From positions 868,001 through 932,000 of the forward strand of contig LATX02000133.1 in NCBI GenBank assembly GCA_001466705.2: 64,000 nt of DNA, read 5' to 3'. The notes under the pieces are model-generated. The model searched no databases and was not told where the DNA came from. It saw only the letters and a program-made list of their open reading frames with translations. Both the position numbers and the translations under genes were made by a program. Shown here in pieces: positions 1 to 12,395 of this stretch (within the stretch, counting starts at the first letter, position 1; each line of letters begins with the position of its first letter). The DNA is from Moniliophthora roreri (Eukaryota; Basidiomycota; Agaricomycetes; Agaricales; Marasmiaceae).

Positions 1-162
1 TTGAGGAAGATGGGTGTCCCTGAAGAGGAGTGGCCGATCAGCTTGGCTCCAGAAGTGAAAGAGAAGAGAAGGGATAATCCAACGTTGAGTGCGTTTGAGG
101 AGATGGAGAGGATGCTGAAACTGAAGGGGGAAGAAAGAGAGAAGGAAAAGGAAATGAGTTAG
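1..162 (+). CDS. 3' end of an unidentified protein-coding gene
   Basis: Frame 1 is open from the window edge to a TAG at 160-162 and encodes a very charged tail, rich in Glu and Lys, with a probable coiled or helical end (motif EEMERMLKLKGEEREKE). Only the last 53 residues are visible, so the family cannot be named. The start and any upstream exons lie outside the window. The absence of stops, the hydrophilic composition and the clean end argue for a real C-terminal exon. Confidence 0.55.
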   Translation: MRKMGVPEEEWPISLAPEVKEKRRDNPTLSAFEEMERMLKLKGEEREKEKEMS

Positions 163-1708
163 TCGACAACTTATCGCTCCGAGTACCTGGTCAATGATGA
201 TGTATTTCGTCCAGCTAACGCTGCCACTATTCGACCTCCAAAGTCCGGATCATTTACTACGACTTGGAACGAAATATATGAAGGTGTTCGCTGGGTTTTG
301 TTCAGTAATCGTTAGACGTCAAATTGAAGCCCCCTTTTGAGCCACTATTTTCCTCGCTGAACGTGAGTAGCACGGACCCGGTTTACTGTATTTAATTCTA
401 GCGACTGCCTATTCCTTTCGGGGCACATATTTCGACCGTAATTAAGACTATTGCTCGTGAATGAACCACTACAGTCATTACGGGTTCCTTTATACACTGG
501 TATTCCTTTATACAGCGGCCTCGGGATGGGTCATAACATTGAATTTTGCCCTGGACTTTTTTGTAAAATTAAAGATATATCATCTATCTTCAACATACTA
601 ACTCCCAGCGACATAAAACTGACACAGTAAAATACAGTGCCCGAAATACAGCTAAGTATGAGAGTAATTTGCATGCTGTGATCTCTGGGTGTGGTTTCTT
701 GCTACCAATTCTCAGCATCACCTTTCACCCGCCCATTAGTATTGTAGACAACACTTTTTGAGGTCAGAGTAGTTCAGTAAACACCAGAGATATGAGCAAA
801 GAGAGTTTGAGAGGCTGAAAGAGTCACATCACGCCTTCCTAATGGGTCAACGGGGCCGGATCTCCTATAGGATAGTGTTAGTTAGCCGCTGCCCCAGGGT
901 ATTGTGGGGGATGTAAGTAGGTCATGGTGGTGGTGACGAAGAGAGGAACGATGTCGGCAGCGAGCGCGACGGCTTCGTGACGTGGCTACTCGGACGTTGC
1001 CGGTGTCGAGCTCAGAGCAAGCTAGGAGTTGGAAAGTTTTTGAATCGGAATTGTTGCAAGTCGATATCTTGTGAGATCGAACGACGTCGAGGCCGCTTTT
1101 AGGAGAAATGTGGTGCCAGTACGGAGATGCAATTCCATTGACCTTGTCATATCTAGTCCAGGCGAGGCAGAGAGAGGACATGCGTGACTATAAAACGAAG
1201 AGTCGTCAAGAGATCCCATGTAGGCTTTGGCGTGGTGAGAGGCTGACTCTGATAGCCTCGATTTCACATGGCGCCCTCGCTGTCGCACGATCTGGCTCGA
1301 GCTCGCCAGACGGACTTTTCACTGGGATGCATGAACGTCGGCAGGCGTGAGGCATACACGCAATCTAACGTCATAGACCCCTCCATAAAGCAATCACGTC
1401 GCCTGTGACTGGTGTACAAAGGACCCAATTTCAGCCGATAAGGCCAAATTTTACTGATTCCTTTCATCGCATACCTATACATATTCTGATACTAGATTTT
1501 ATGTTCTAATGTTCATCTAGTTACATTAAAGATTTATGTAGTCCAAGCCGATTGCATCACAGATGCTCCCAACTTGGTTCCGAGGTGCAAAAAGATTTTG
1601 CTGTATAAAGGAACCCGTAATGACTGTATTAGAATTGGAGCTACGTTATCGTTTACAATGAAACACAATTTGAGAGAATACATATACATTCCATGTAGTA
1701 CATATCCG

Positions 1709-1747
<39 letters not shown>

Positions 1748-1757
1748 GAATACCTGT
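163..1757. other. intergenic region with a 38-nt poly(A) run
   Basis: No ORF here has recognisable protein character; several 60-110 codon ORFs overlap on both strands and look random. The one distinctive element is an uninterrupted run of A from about 1709 to 1746, which lies 11 nt beyond the stop codon of the F-box gene on the other strand. Confidence 0.5.
1709..1746. repeat. poly(A)/poly(T) homopolymer, 38 nt
   Basis: An unbroken stretch of adenines on the + strand, far longer than any other homopolymer in the window. It could be the tail of a retroposed fragment inserted on the + strand, or slippage-expanded 3' UTR sequence of the F-box gene, whose transcript would carry it as poly(U). 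No target-site duplication was found by eye. Confidence 0.9.
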
Positions 1758-3422
1758 CTATCCCATACACGACTTCCATCTCCCATCTGCGCTCTCTCTT
1801 CTCCATACAAATCTCTTGTTCATCAACTTGAGCTCTCTTACCCCTGGAATATGTTCCTGCCACGCTTCACGTATATCTGGTGCCTGTGACTCTTCACACA
1901 TAACTCTATGAGAAGCTCGTAATCGAAAATCCGAGTCTTGTATGAGATGCATGTGGACCTTGGTGAGTTTCGAAAACGCCGAAAGGTGCAATTCCGCCAG
2001 GTTTAACGTTATTTCCTATCGACAAAAAGTATCATCAGATTGATGGAACGAAAGAAAAGGGAAGAGTAAAAAGGCACGCACATCAGGTTCGAGACTATGC
2101 AACTCTGGACTATCTTCATCCGCTTTCAGAATTACCAAATGTTCAACGTTGGGCATCAACCCCGTGAGCATGGAAAGCAACTCTGAAATATCCCCCACTT
2201 TTACCGTAACTCCAAATTTTATGATCCCAGGAAGTGTGATGTATCGCGCAAAGGCCGTGCTCAAGAAACCAATGTCAATCGGATGAGGTATCGTGCACAT
2301 GATATTGTCGAGGGTCTGAAGATCCAAAGCAGGTAATAGAGTCGCTGGACCGATATAAGTCTGTAGGCAGGGTAATTGTAACGATAGTGGTGCGCCCATT
2401 GAAAATTCTGGGAGGTACCCCTCTATTCTCAACGAGGCGAGAGCAGGAGACGCTCGTAGGATGTGGGAGAGGCCTTCCATCATCACGAAGTCGTCGCTAT
2501 CCGTAGGCTTCATGATCTTCTTCCCATCTCTGCCTCTGATGTAGAGGGATAGCTCCACCAACGCCGCAAGCCTACCGATTTTAGACTTTACGACGTACTC
2601 GGCTACGAGCGGATGCCATTCTAGCTCGAGAATCTGAATGGAAGGTGTGAATGCTAGCTCGTGTATGGCCATGGTACTCGGACCCGGGGCTGACTCGAAG
2701 GGCAAGTCATACAAATCCCGCCACCATCGGTAATTTCTCAGTGTGAACGTGCTGAGGTCGCACTTGGTCACTGGGCTGAAGTCAGGTAAAATTTTTCTAC
2801 CATCTCCTTCTAGGGAGAGGTATCGCAGGTTTGGAAGATCCAAGGGGAAGAGTTGATATCGCATGTCGACCCATAGGAACGAGACCACCTCGAGGTTCCG
2901 AAAGGTTGATAGAAGAAAGAACGCAATGTTAAGGAACCGCTGGTCTCCGCGTATTGGGCCACTGACGAAGACGCTTCGTGGAATGAGGTTCATGTTCGGT
3001 GGATGACATTTCTCCAACATGTTCCTGGGTGTGCGAGGGAAAATCAAGGACATGTTCGCTATCGATGCTCCAAAGGAGACGAAAGCGTCGAATGTGTTTA
3101 CGGAGGGGAGTGGTACGCGGTCGAGCAATGGAACCCGTTTTCTGAAGGTGCTGAGAGCCGATATAATGAGGTAGTAGAGATACGACGTTTCATGTAGCTT
3201 CTCTCTGAATCTCGCACCAGGGTTGTATCCACGCATAAAGAGCGGAAGACAGCTCTTCAGCGTCTTGGTACTGATGATGATATGTCGATAAAGGACTTGT
3301 AAACCGAGGGCGTAGACGGCGGAATTAGTTTGTATGAGATTGTAGAGATCGCCCTTTGGGAGATGCGATAGGACGGCGAGCCAAAGTTCTTCTGGTAACC
3401 CGTCAAGAGTGAAGGGTGCCAT
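1758..3422 (-). CDS. F-box domain protein (agaricomycete type)
   Basis: Two exons, 3422-2082 and 2015-1758, separated by a 66-nt GT-AG phase-0 intron; together about 532 aa. The N-terminus carries a typical F-box (LDGLPEELWLAVLSHLPKG, roughly residues 6-24) followed by a leucine-rich body that resembles divergent LRRs. F-box proteins bind Skp1 and act as substrate receptors of SCF ubiquitin ligases. The second exon is supported because its start (EITLNLAELHLSAFSKL) continues the LRR-like pattern in frame. I chose the ATG at 3422 because of its better context (A at -3, G at +4); an in-frame ATG lies two codons upstream at 3428. The substrate is unknown, and such genes are greatly expanded in mushrooms. 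Confidence 0.85.
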
Positions 3423-3429
3423 GCTCATG

Positions 3430-4759
3430 AAATGACGGCGACACAACGGTACCCAGGCAGTTCCAGGAGGTATAGAACGTTATTGGAAGGCTTCTCAGAC
3501 CGTATCGAATATGCTGGATGGAGTATCGAGATGGGTGTTTGAGAAAAGCTGTGAGACCGGCATGACAGGCAAACCAACCGGTCACGCGTATTGATTAGCG
3601 CCGGACTATTTGGTTTGGTTTCACCTCGGGCGACAAGCCACCGCTGGTTACTAGCGTCACTTTTGGTTCCTACATATGTATGAGCGTCAAACTGCCCTAA
3701 AAATAAGTGCATCCCCAGTAGTTTTAATCCTTTTTCGGCCCCCCCTGGTAGTACTTAACTTGTTTTATGATGTCGGCAAAACTTGGGATTGCTGAAAAAC
3801 GCTTTCCCACGACCAAAATGGCAGTCAGTCGTTTAACTTGATTGTTTTATTTCAGAAGGATGATGTGTAGCTGTAAAAGAGTCGAAGACCCCTGAGATTA
3901 ACCTTGGCGCATACTGGGAGCAAATCAGATTTTCAAAGCTCAAATAGAAGGGCCGCGATAGGCAAAATTATCATGGATTATCCATTCACTATCAGCAACA
4001 CTCACCATGAGGTCTCCAGGGATTTTGATGAGGTTTTGGCGGCTAAACAAGCAGCTACAGTCCGCGAGGTGGTATAAAAGTAGATTATCTCGAGTCGAAA
4101 GAGCGCAGGAACTCAAAGAGTCTCTCCCATTTCTGAATCACATCGCAATCAAGTCTCCCATTTTCTTCCTCAACTATTGTCGCCGCCAGTCCCATTGCTG
4201 ACCCCGAGGTACGTTCCCTCAACTCTCCATCATCCGTGCTCCGCGAACTGATTGAACGCTGGACAGGTTGACGTTCGTGCAGAGGTTTGTGGATACGACT
4301 TAGATTATCGTCCATTACTGATATCGCCGATGTCTTTGCTTTTTTTCAGGTTGACGGGCGTGCTGCAAACGTCGATGCAGCCTTCATATGTCGAGGGGCT
4401 GGTTACTGTGGTTAAAATAGGGTACTATGTTAGTACTTCTTCAAAACATCTGCACAAAACGAAGGGTTACTGACAGGTTTCTCTGGTTTTAGACCCGGTG
4501 CATCGCAACATCCGTAATAATGTGACCTTTTTTGTACTGCTCCGAGTCTCAATAAATAAACATGAGCTTGTGAGATTTTCAGAAGTCTTTTTGACGGTCC
4601 ATTCGTGCGACGATGAGTGTCAGGTTGAGACGATGAGTGTCAGGTTGAGCCGACAATTGCCGCCGGTAGTCTGGACTCGGGCAAACTGGACCACGCGGCA
4701 GCAAATATGGAGCCTTGATTTATTACAGAGACTATTTCAAAAAGTTCCAAGAAATCCCT
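3430..4759. other. gene-poor interval
   Basis: No convincing gene. A minus-strand ORF 4315-4085 starts with ATG and has protein-like composition (ends QKWERLFEFLRSFDSR), but it has no recognisable domain or splice context and may be a remnant. A short direct repeat of a GACGATGAGTGTCAGGTTGA unit occurs at about 4610-4648. Confidence 0.35.
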
Positions 4760-6041
4760 TCAGCATTTCCTAGCCGAGTTCTGTATATCCTGCGCATTCT
4801 TCCCAACACTACTCCAATCAAATCGACAAACTCTCTGGAGTACGCAATCTCTCCAAGCAGCGTACATTAAAACTACAAAATTCTGTCCCTCCGGGCTCCC
4901 AGTGACGAATGGCTCGCGATCACCCCATCCCAAGGGGTTTACTGCAGGTCGTGCGATGCCCTCGCTGGTGACATGACCCTCACCAAGCGTCTCCCTTGTC
5001 GCATCTGCCCATTCCAGATACGGGTGGTAACCAAACACCTTTGGCTGGAGAACTGCCATACGGTAAACAACAGCCGCGATAAGCGACGACCCTGAAATCT
5101 CCCCAAACCACGTCGTATCGTCGAGATAGTTCCTCAGCAGGCCATTGTCGTCCGGGGAAATCAGCGCGCCATCGATAATCTCCTTGATCATTGATGTGAG
5201 CTCATCCGTCCACGTACGCTTTTGAGAAGAGGAAACAAGTGAAGAAGGTGCACGAAGAACCGTGGCAAGGACACGAGTCATACCCGCTGCTGCCCAGGCG
5301 TTTCCAGTCGACCAAATCCCAGCGTCAGGATGGATGTTGCCAACAATGTGTTTCCAAAGCTTCGGGTATTGCGAAAGCAGGACCTCGCGGTAAAGTTTGC
5401 ACTGCTCGACTGCTTCCTTAATGAGGGATGCGTCCGACTTGTCAAGGCCATAATACGCAATGAACGGAGGTGCCATGTATATGAAATCCGCCCTGCACAA
5501 GTTGAAGTGCATCAACGTCAGAGAAAGAAAGAAAGAGCAACACAAAGACTCACCACAACTCTGGCTCCTCAACACGATGCGAAATCGCTCCATTCGACCA
5601 CCTCGGTGCCTCGTTCACAACGAAATCCAACTGTTCCCTCGCAGCATCCGCATACTTTGGTATCGTCTGCCCCAACAACAACGCAGACACACCCAAACTC
5701 GCCGGATCGCCGACAGCACCGTCTCCATCCGACAATGCATTGGCACCACTACCAATAACAATCTTCTCGTCCGCATATCGGAGTGCTCGAACTGTCGTAA
5801 TGGGCGCCTTGATAGGGGACACAGGATCTGAATCGTGATTGCATGGGGAGAAAACGCTAAGGGATGCATTGTACAGTTCGAGAGAGGCTTCGGCGGCAGT
5901 ACCAAACTCCCATGAATGAGAAGGAAGGGATTCAGCTAGGGCTGTGACGGCGCGAATGTCGAAGCCGGGGTTGAATGGGAAGACTTGGTCCCAAGCAAGG
6001 ACTGCACTGGCGAGGACTGGGAGGCCGTAGAGCGACAGCAT
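4760..6041 (-). CDS. six-hairpin glycosidase-like secreted protein, paralogue A
   Basis: Exons 6041-5554 and 5492-4760 with a 61-nt phase-2 intron that splits a Trp codon; 406 aa. Residues 1-16 are a signal peptide. The fold family is inferred from (alpha/alpha)6-barrel signatures shared with GH88/GH105 unsaturated uronyl hydrolases: LWADFIYMAPPFIAYYG (W163-G178, whose Asp165 aligns with the usual catalytic Asp position), WSTGNAWAAAGMTRVL (from W223), LLRNYL.DTTWFGEISG and TGSPEGQNFVVLMYAAWRDC near the C-terminus. By family knowledge such enzymes hydrolyse plant or fungal cell-wall oligosaccharides; the exact substrate is unknown. One of five paralogues in this window, all with the same intron position. 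Divergent from paralogue B, with 1.5 kb between their starts. Confidence 0.88.
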
Positions 6042-7532
6042 GGGCAGTCAAGGGGTCAGAAGAGTAGTGAGGGGTACCAGCTCTCTAAATAAATAAGCTA
6101 CCTTGGAGGCCCCGACCCGACCAAGCATTGATTCATTGCGCGTGATGAGATTCACCATGTTGTTCTGTCATAGATTGATTTCCGCCTTATTTTGCTATCT
6201 GCGAGCGCCACAGTTGGATAATTGGCCGGTAACCATGTATAAGACGCCACCTTCCAATAGCTAAGAGAGAAGAGACCCTGAAAGGTGTTCTGCATAAGAA
6301 TCCAAAATTCATTACGACGAGTCTTAGCGACTGGATGCCCACTTGCAATATCGAACGATTGCCCCGGGAATACATCGGCATGTAGGGTTTTTTCCGACAT
6401 ACCGCACGTGCTTGAACATCTGCCAAGTACAGCATTTATGTCGTTTTTTGCAATAATGAGCAGAACCAGCAAGGTGATCCACGTCTAGATGTACTGCAAT
6501 GCCGTTAGCATGGGAATTTGAGGCGGTTTTTCTACTGGTTTTATGCAATAATGCGCAGAACGGCGGGAGAGATTGACACCTTGATACGTCGGTTCACCGT
6601 CAGCATGAGAACGCAAAGCTAAGCAAAAACATACTCAATCAATCATTTACCATGTCCCCAGGTCTCAGGGCGCTCCCGGCTTCGCCATGAAAAGGAAGCA
6701 TGATGTCAGATACCGCCGGATAACCTAGGTCATCGATGAGAACAGAGTGCTGACGTTCAACATTTCAAATCGCACCCACGCGCCCGTCGTATGTACCCCA
6801 TGGCCAAGTATCAGACAACGAATGAAACGCGTCACAGTAATACAGTAACCAGTACCCTTGAGGGCGCTGCCCTCCGACCCTCCGAAGTTTTGAATATAGG
6901 ACGTGTGCGCACCCACGTCTGTCGTATACACCCCACACGAAATCAATAAATGACTTGGGGGTTAGGACTCCACTCCATATCCACTTGGCTTCAAAGCCGC
7001 ACAAAGACGCCGGATACCTTCCAAACTCCATGTGCTGTATATATGTATGACGGTGTTGGGTATGGTGCTGAAAGTGTTCACCTGCCCGTCGACATCAATT
7101 CATGACCAGTCTGAAAGAGCTGAGAAAACTCCGATGGACGTACAGATGCCCATTCGGTCCACCTTCAAGTAAGATGGGGGCACCATGACTGGATGAGGGT
7201 GTCTTCTTGGAATGAATACATTATATCACACCGCTGTGACTTGCGGAACATTGGCCAAATCAGAACGATGGCGTTTTGCGAGTGTTCTGCGAGGCAAAAA
7301 GCGCGGAACGCCGTTCACGTCAACGAAAAAAAGCCACGTGGCCATGCAAAAATACTGTCTCCTCGGAGGCATCTAGATGATATTCTGGGTGATGAGTGTA
7401 AAAATACGCCTTTACTGTAACCCATCTAATCATAGTTAGAGATTGTCAATAGCAGCGATCGTTTAGAGTTATAGAGGAAATAGGTACCGCGCGTCTAAAT
7501 TTATCACCTCTCCATCAACCGCAACTGACACG
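6042..7532. other. divergent intergenic region between glycosidases A and B
   Basis: This 1.5-kb gap separates the starts of two head-to-head glycosidase genes and so holds both promoters. No gene is supported. A roughly 90-bp segment (around 6765-6830 and 6890-6960) contains partly repeated text about a cccac/cgtcgtatac motif, suggesting an old local duplication. Confidence 0.4.
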
Positions 7533-8826
7533 ATGCTACTCCCAATAACATTCGCTATCCTCCTCAGTACATCCGTACCCATAATCGCCGGCAACCCCAT
7601 ATTCCCATTCGACCCAGGCTTCAACATCCGCGCCGTAACCCAACTCGCTCAATCTCTTCCCTCTCATTCCTGGGAATATGGTACGGCCTCTGAAGCGCTA
7701 CTCGAATTGTACAACGCGTCTCTATCCGTGTTTAACCCTTGTCCCACGAAAACTCGCCCGTACCACAAAGACGAGATCCCAGCCCTCCGATACGCCAAGT
7801 CTAAAATACTTGTAGGTTCTGGCATAAACGCGCTTGGCCAATCCGACGGCGCAGTAGGCGATCCAGCGAGTCTAGGCGTGTTTGCGTACATGCTAGGAGG
7901 GAAATACGCTAGTGCCGCGGGAGAAGAGTTGCATTATCTCGTTAAAGAGGCTCCGAGATGGGATAATGGAGCCATCTCGCATCGGGTCGAGGAGCCCGAG
8001 TTGTGGTGAGTCGACATGCTCTACTTTGTCGGTTGCAGCGTATTAAAGTTGATGTTGATAATGATAATACAGGGCAGATTTCGTCTACATGGCCCCGCCA
8101 TTCCTCGCCTATTACGCCGCCGTCACGCAAAACGAATCTCTGCTCGAGGAAGCTGTGAAGCAGTGTGAAGCGTATCGTGAAGTGCTTTCTTCTTCCAATA
8201 GCGCTGGGCTGTGGAAACACATCGTCGGGCCAATGCATCCTGATGGTGGGCTTTGGGCGACTGGAAATGCATGGGCTGCAGCTGGGATGACGCGTGTTTT
8301 GGCGACTATCATGCACATGTCCGATATCCAGACTCCTTCTCTTTCATCGCGGGTAGAAGACTTGACAAAGTGGATAAAGGAGGTCCTAGACGCAATCATC
8401 GAATCACCTTCCGACCAAGGCCTACTCCGAAACTATCTGAATGATGACTCGTGGTTTGGCGACACGTCTAGCACATCTCTCCTGGCGTCAGTCGCATACC
8501 GTATGGTCGTGCTTCGACCAGACGTTTTCGATGAGAGGTATATCAAGTGGGCAGATGGTGTTCGTAGGACGTTGAGTGGTGGGGATCATGTTCGGGACGA
8601 TGGGGTCGTGAGACCTGCAGTGAATCCAATGAATTGGTTTGATAGAGAGCCGTTTGAGAGTGGAAGTCCGGAGGGGCAGAGTTTCGTGGTGCTGATGTAC
8701 GCGGCTTGGCGAGATTGTGTGTTGGTTGGAAGGTGTGATCGCGGGTCGGATGGTGGTGGGAGTAAGCGTTCGATAGAGGAGGTTTTGGGGTTGCCTGATC
8801 TGAAGAAGGGTTGTTATACCGGCTAA
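7533..8826 (+). CDS. six-hairpin glycosidase-like secreted protein, paralogue B
   Basis: Exons 7533-8005 and 8073-8826 with a 67-nt phase-2 intron in the conserved Trp codon; 408 aa. The ATG has A at -3, and the first 19 residues form a signal peptide (MLLPITFAILLSTSVPIIAG). The family landmarks are all present: SLPSHSWEYGTA, AVGDPASLGV, LWADFVYMAPPFLAYYA, LWATGNAWAAAGMTRVL, LLRNYLNDDSWFG, and SGSPEGQSFVVLMYAAWRDC. The C-terminus adds a Gly/Ser-rich tail of about 30 residues not seen in the other copies. Function as for paralogue A: a probable extracellular hydrolase of the GH88/GH105-like clan, substrate not determinable here. Confidence 0.88.
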
Positions 8827-9004
8827 ACTAGACACAAATTAGCGATAGTTCTGCAGCTTTTGAGAAATGGACAGCACACCTGTATCAGATCTATCCAAGC
8901 ATGAATCCATTCAAGCGAGCAGACATTGCAACCGACCCTCCAGGGTTGCCGAAGTCTTGTCCCAACACATGAGGAGCTATGATTCTCCTTTCGCGTAAGC
9001 CCAA

Positions 9005-9350
9005 TCACCTCGCGCTAGTCTGACTCTTCCTTGCTGCACTGCTCCAACCCAAACACTCGTACCAGCTAGATAGGCTCATTTCAATTCTCCAGCTCGTCAT
9101 TTCCCCGCAAAATTCAGTATCCAGAGATACCATTCTTTTCGGCTGGGTCAGTAAATCAGAAGCAAAAGTCGTGCAATAACTCACATATTCGCTGTCATTT
9201 TTGCCGGCTCTTTCTTCCCTTGGAGGCTCATCCATCGACGCCGTATAACTCTTGATTCTGTCTGGTAAGTAAAAAGGTAATGAATGATGCAGAAGACTCC
9301 AATGTACCTGGTACCAAGTCAATTTCAATCTCCTTGATTCTGCCATCCAT
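9005..9350 (-). CDS. small hypothetical protein, three exons (tentative)
   Basis: Exons 9350-9308, 9261-9185 and 9142-9005 join in phase through two short GT-AG introns (46 and 42 nt) to give 85 aa, ending in SSWYECLGWSSAARK and a basic tail. No known domain, signal peptide or membrane segment. Support comes only from three consecutive exons staying in frame with acceptable splice sites, so this is a candidate rather than a firm gene. Confidence 0.35.
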
Positions 9351-11295
9351 TTGATGTCGGTGTCTTCTGCAAATCCCAGTATGTCGTCCTTCGTCGCGGT
9401 CGCGACGGTCCAGGTCAAGGGGGGCCGAGGTAAATCCGGCCCGCTTTGCCGGCCGAATCTATAAAAGGCACAATTTTATTCTTTTTTTTTCCCCTTTCCT
9501 CATCGCACTCACGTCAAATTGCAGACCCTCTACAGTACTTACCAAGAGTGGTTTGTGCCAAAGCAGTGCGTATAGAACTTGTTGTCGGATGTCTTAGTGC
9601 TCTTTTGTTTGTCGTCGAGTCTCTGACTCTTTTTTTTTCTTTAACGCCAGGACGAGGAACGGGGCCGGTGGTTCGTACATGCAACCTGTTTGCGACCTCT
9701 TATAGCTTACGCTACTACTGTAAATGGAAATTCATCCCAATATCGAACAATTGCAAGTGTGAAGTGGGCGATCTTGTCGTTGCGGGGGAGTGAGCTGGCA
9801 AATGATGCGGCCGTTGTAACTCTTCTCAATCAGCTCTAGGCGTACTGCCGGTATCTCGCCGTTGACACCGCCTTTTTCCTCCGGGGCTGGCGACACAAGA
9901 CGCATTCATTGGGCAGCTTGCACGATGTATGTGTGAACCAGGCTTCGGCAGATGCATTTTTGAGCTTCTACTGAGTCAACTCTAAAGCTGATGCATTACG
10001 TTTTTTGCACTACTACCTCAGCGGTCTTAATTTGCTTGCGCTGACTCGATTCTTTACTGAGAAATAGTACCAAGAAACTACTGCGATTACATTTCCGGAC
10101 CCTAGGAACCTCCAAAACGTTTCTAGCATCTTTCTATTAGAGCTAATGAGTAGTTCTGGGTAGCTTACCCGGCTTTGAGAAATCGGATGTATTTTTGTGC
10201 TGTCACTGTGCCACAGGGTTGCCACTGATTCAAATCCAAGCACGCTGGCAGCGAATGACTTCACTAGGGGAAAGGTCGTGATATCGATGAAATAGCCAAG
10301 CATCCAATCAGAAGTGATTTCGAGGACATCGGATCGTTGTGGCCTAGCGGGCATTCCTCGAACAAGGGCTTGGCGAAAACTTGAAGATTTCCTGATGCAT
10401 TCCGCTCTGAACCTGGTGCTTAGTGCTTACGTTTCCATACTACTTGCCAAATCTCAGCCTCTTGGGACTTGTTCCGCTTATTCGATTGCGGGGAACAAGC
10501 GAGATTACCCATGGACTTCCTAGGACCCAGGAAGGCCCCAACACGTTCCTTGTCGAACTAATAGGTAGTAGTTGTGCGTATTTCTATGACGATTCTAATC
10601 TCCCGACACACCGCGCACGACAAAAAGATATTGACCACCGCCGTTGGCTACTTGTCAATATCAACTGAATACGATTTTCACAGAATGTCAATCCTTTATT
10701 GAATGTCGCAAAGGTACCGTGCGTTCCTTGGCAGCGAAATAGGCAATTGGGACGCTTTGCGGGGCTTAGGTATGGCCGACTCCAGTGGGGAGGTGGCGGC
10801 TTACTCTGAAATTTTACCGCCAAGACTGAAATTAGAGCCAATTGCGCAAGGGAAATGCTTGATGAGGCGTTAGTGCGGGTCGAGATACCGTTGAAGACTC
10901 TTGCGCCCTGAAAAATATGGATTTTTCTATTTTATTTGAGCCATTCTACTGACCTTTGAATGAAGCTTATAAGCCTCAGCAAAACCCTGTATATTTTTGA
11001 GCAAGAAAAACCGAAAATGTTTGTGATATCCTAGCGGGGATCACGCAGGAACCAGCGGGAACAGTCCTCGGATGTCAACGGAGGCGTTTGCGGAACTCCG
11101 AGATGCCAAGGCTATGTCGGGTTTACTCAAATACGCCAACATGAAAATCTTTTCATCTGTACGACCATCATCGCTCGTCAAGGCTACCTAGCCCATCAGC
11201 GTCCCTCGAGCTCGTTACCGCCGTCGACGTAGCAGATTTTCTGCATTAAAAAAAAAGTCCTGTTTTTTTTGGCTTTTTTCTTCATTATCGTTATC
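9351..11295. other. gene-poor interval with diverged direct repeat
   Basis: A TATAAAA sits at about 9461, followed by a pyrimidine-rich tract, but no convincing ORF follows. Two stretches, about 9985-10170 and 10390-10590, share short identical words in the same order (gatgcatt; an AGGACCC/CTAGGAACC-like core; aatgagtagt/taggtagtag), as expected of an old direct duplication. The minus ORF 10354-10013 (113 aa) begins with ATG but has no recognisable features. Confidence 0.35.
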
Positions 11296-12395
11296 ATGAC
11301 AAGCGCAGCAGCGGCGGCGCCGGCACCTGCACCTGCATCAACCCCGGCAGCGGAGTTCGAGAACAAATATGACGAGGAGCAAGGAACTATGGTTCTAGCA
11401 CCAGAGAAGAAGTCGTACATGCAATGGTTGAAGGAGGAAGTCGACCCAAAGGAATGCACGGCTCCATTGGCAGCTTTCTGTTTTATGACTGGATTCATGT
11501 GCGTAGTACTTTTTTTTTTCATTTCTACGAAGGAGGCTCGCTAATGTTCCTATTGCTTATGATAGGGATGCCATCTCCTTCTCAGCCGTCTTCGTATGGT
11601 GTGGTTTCCAAACAGGAAACTTTGTCCAGGTGCGCTTACCAAAATCGTGTCATCAAATAGCCAAGTTCTGACATCCTTTGAAGCTCTCAGTCGCCATTGC
11701 ACGATTATTTGAAGGATCTTCTGCCGCACGAGACATGTCCTTCCATAAATCAGATCAACAAGCGCTCTGTTCTCTCCTCGCATTCAACGCTGGTGCCTTC
11801 ATCGGCCGGTGGGGAGACAACATCGGTTCACACAGACGTATCTGGCTTACCCTTGGGTCCTGGATCTCAGCGCTATTCACTATGGCTGCTGCGGTAGTCA
11901 TTTGGAAATCCGGATCTGCAGGAATCGCAGATGACCGTGGTGACCCAGCATGGACAGACACGCTCAGTTTCGTCACTATCGCTTTCATGAGCGCCGGTCT
12001 TGGCGTCCAAGGTATCCAAGGAAAAAGATTGAACACGCAGTTTACGACCACTAGTACGTTGCCTTACATTTTTCATATCATCTCGGGACAAATTTAGCTG
12101 ATGATTGATTAACCCTTTCAGTCGTCCTTACCACTGTCTGGGTCGAGCTTATGACGGACCCTAAACTGTTCAACTTGCGCCAAAAAGTGATCACGAGAGA
12201 TCACAAACTGATCGCAGCTGGTGCTCTCTTCCTCGGTGCCTTCATCTCTCGTGCGATCTTGTTCAAGCTCGGCCCTGCAGGGACCCTCGGCGTCGGTTGC
12301 GGTTTCCGAATTCTCATTGCTCTCTCATGGCTGTTCATCCCTGCTAAGCCAGAGAAGAACGTTCAGAAGAAGTAATCTAGATTGGATTGGACATA
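11036..12395 (+). repeat. segmental duplication, unit 1
   Basis: From gcgggaac..tcctcggatg through the end of DUF1275 copy 1, this sequence is repeated at about 16372-17670 with few substitutions and small indels, introns included. A recent duplication in direct orientation, about 5.3 kb apart. Confidence 0.85.
11296..12375 (+). CDS. DUF1275 (YoaK-like) multi-pass membrane protein, copy 1
   Basis: Exons 11296-11498, 11566-11629, 11684-12053 and 12122-12375; all phases agree; 296 aa. An Ala/Pro-rich N-terminus leads into the DUF1275 signature: FCFMTGFMDAISFSA, GFQTGNFVQLSVAIAR, GVQGIQGKRLNTQFTTT and a C-terminal pair of hydrophobic segments (FISRAILF, FRILIALSWLF). About six membrane spans are expected. 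The family is widespread in bacteria and fungi and is presumed to be a transporter, but its substrate is unknown. The first in a row of three + strand copies; the third is its close duplicate. The start is the first ATG; the frame is open upstream without ATG. Confidence 0.88.

Noticed and set aside
1534..1863. Paired ORFs through the poly(A) run (Lys- or Phe-rich proteins)
   Set aside because: They exist only because homopolymer codons contain no stops; no domain or codon pattern supports them.
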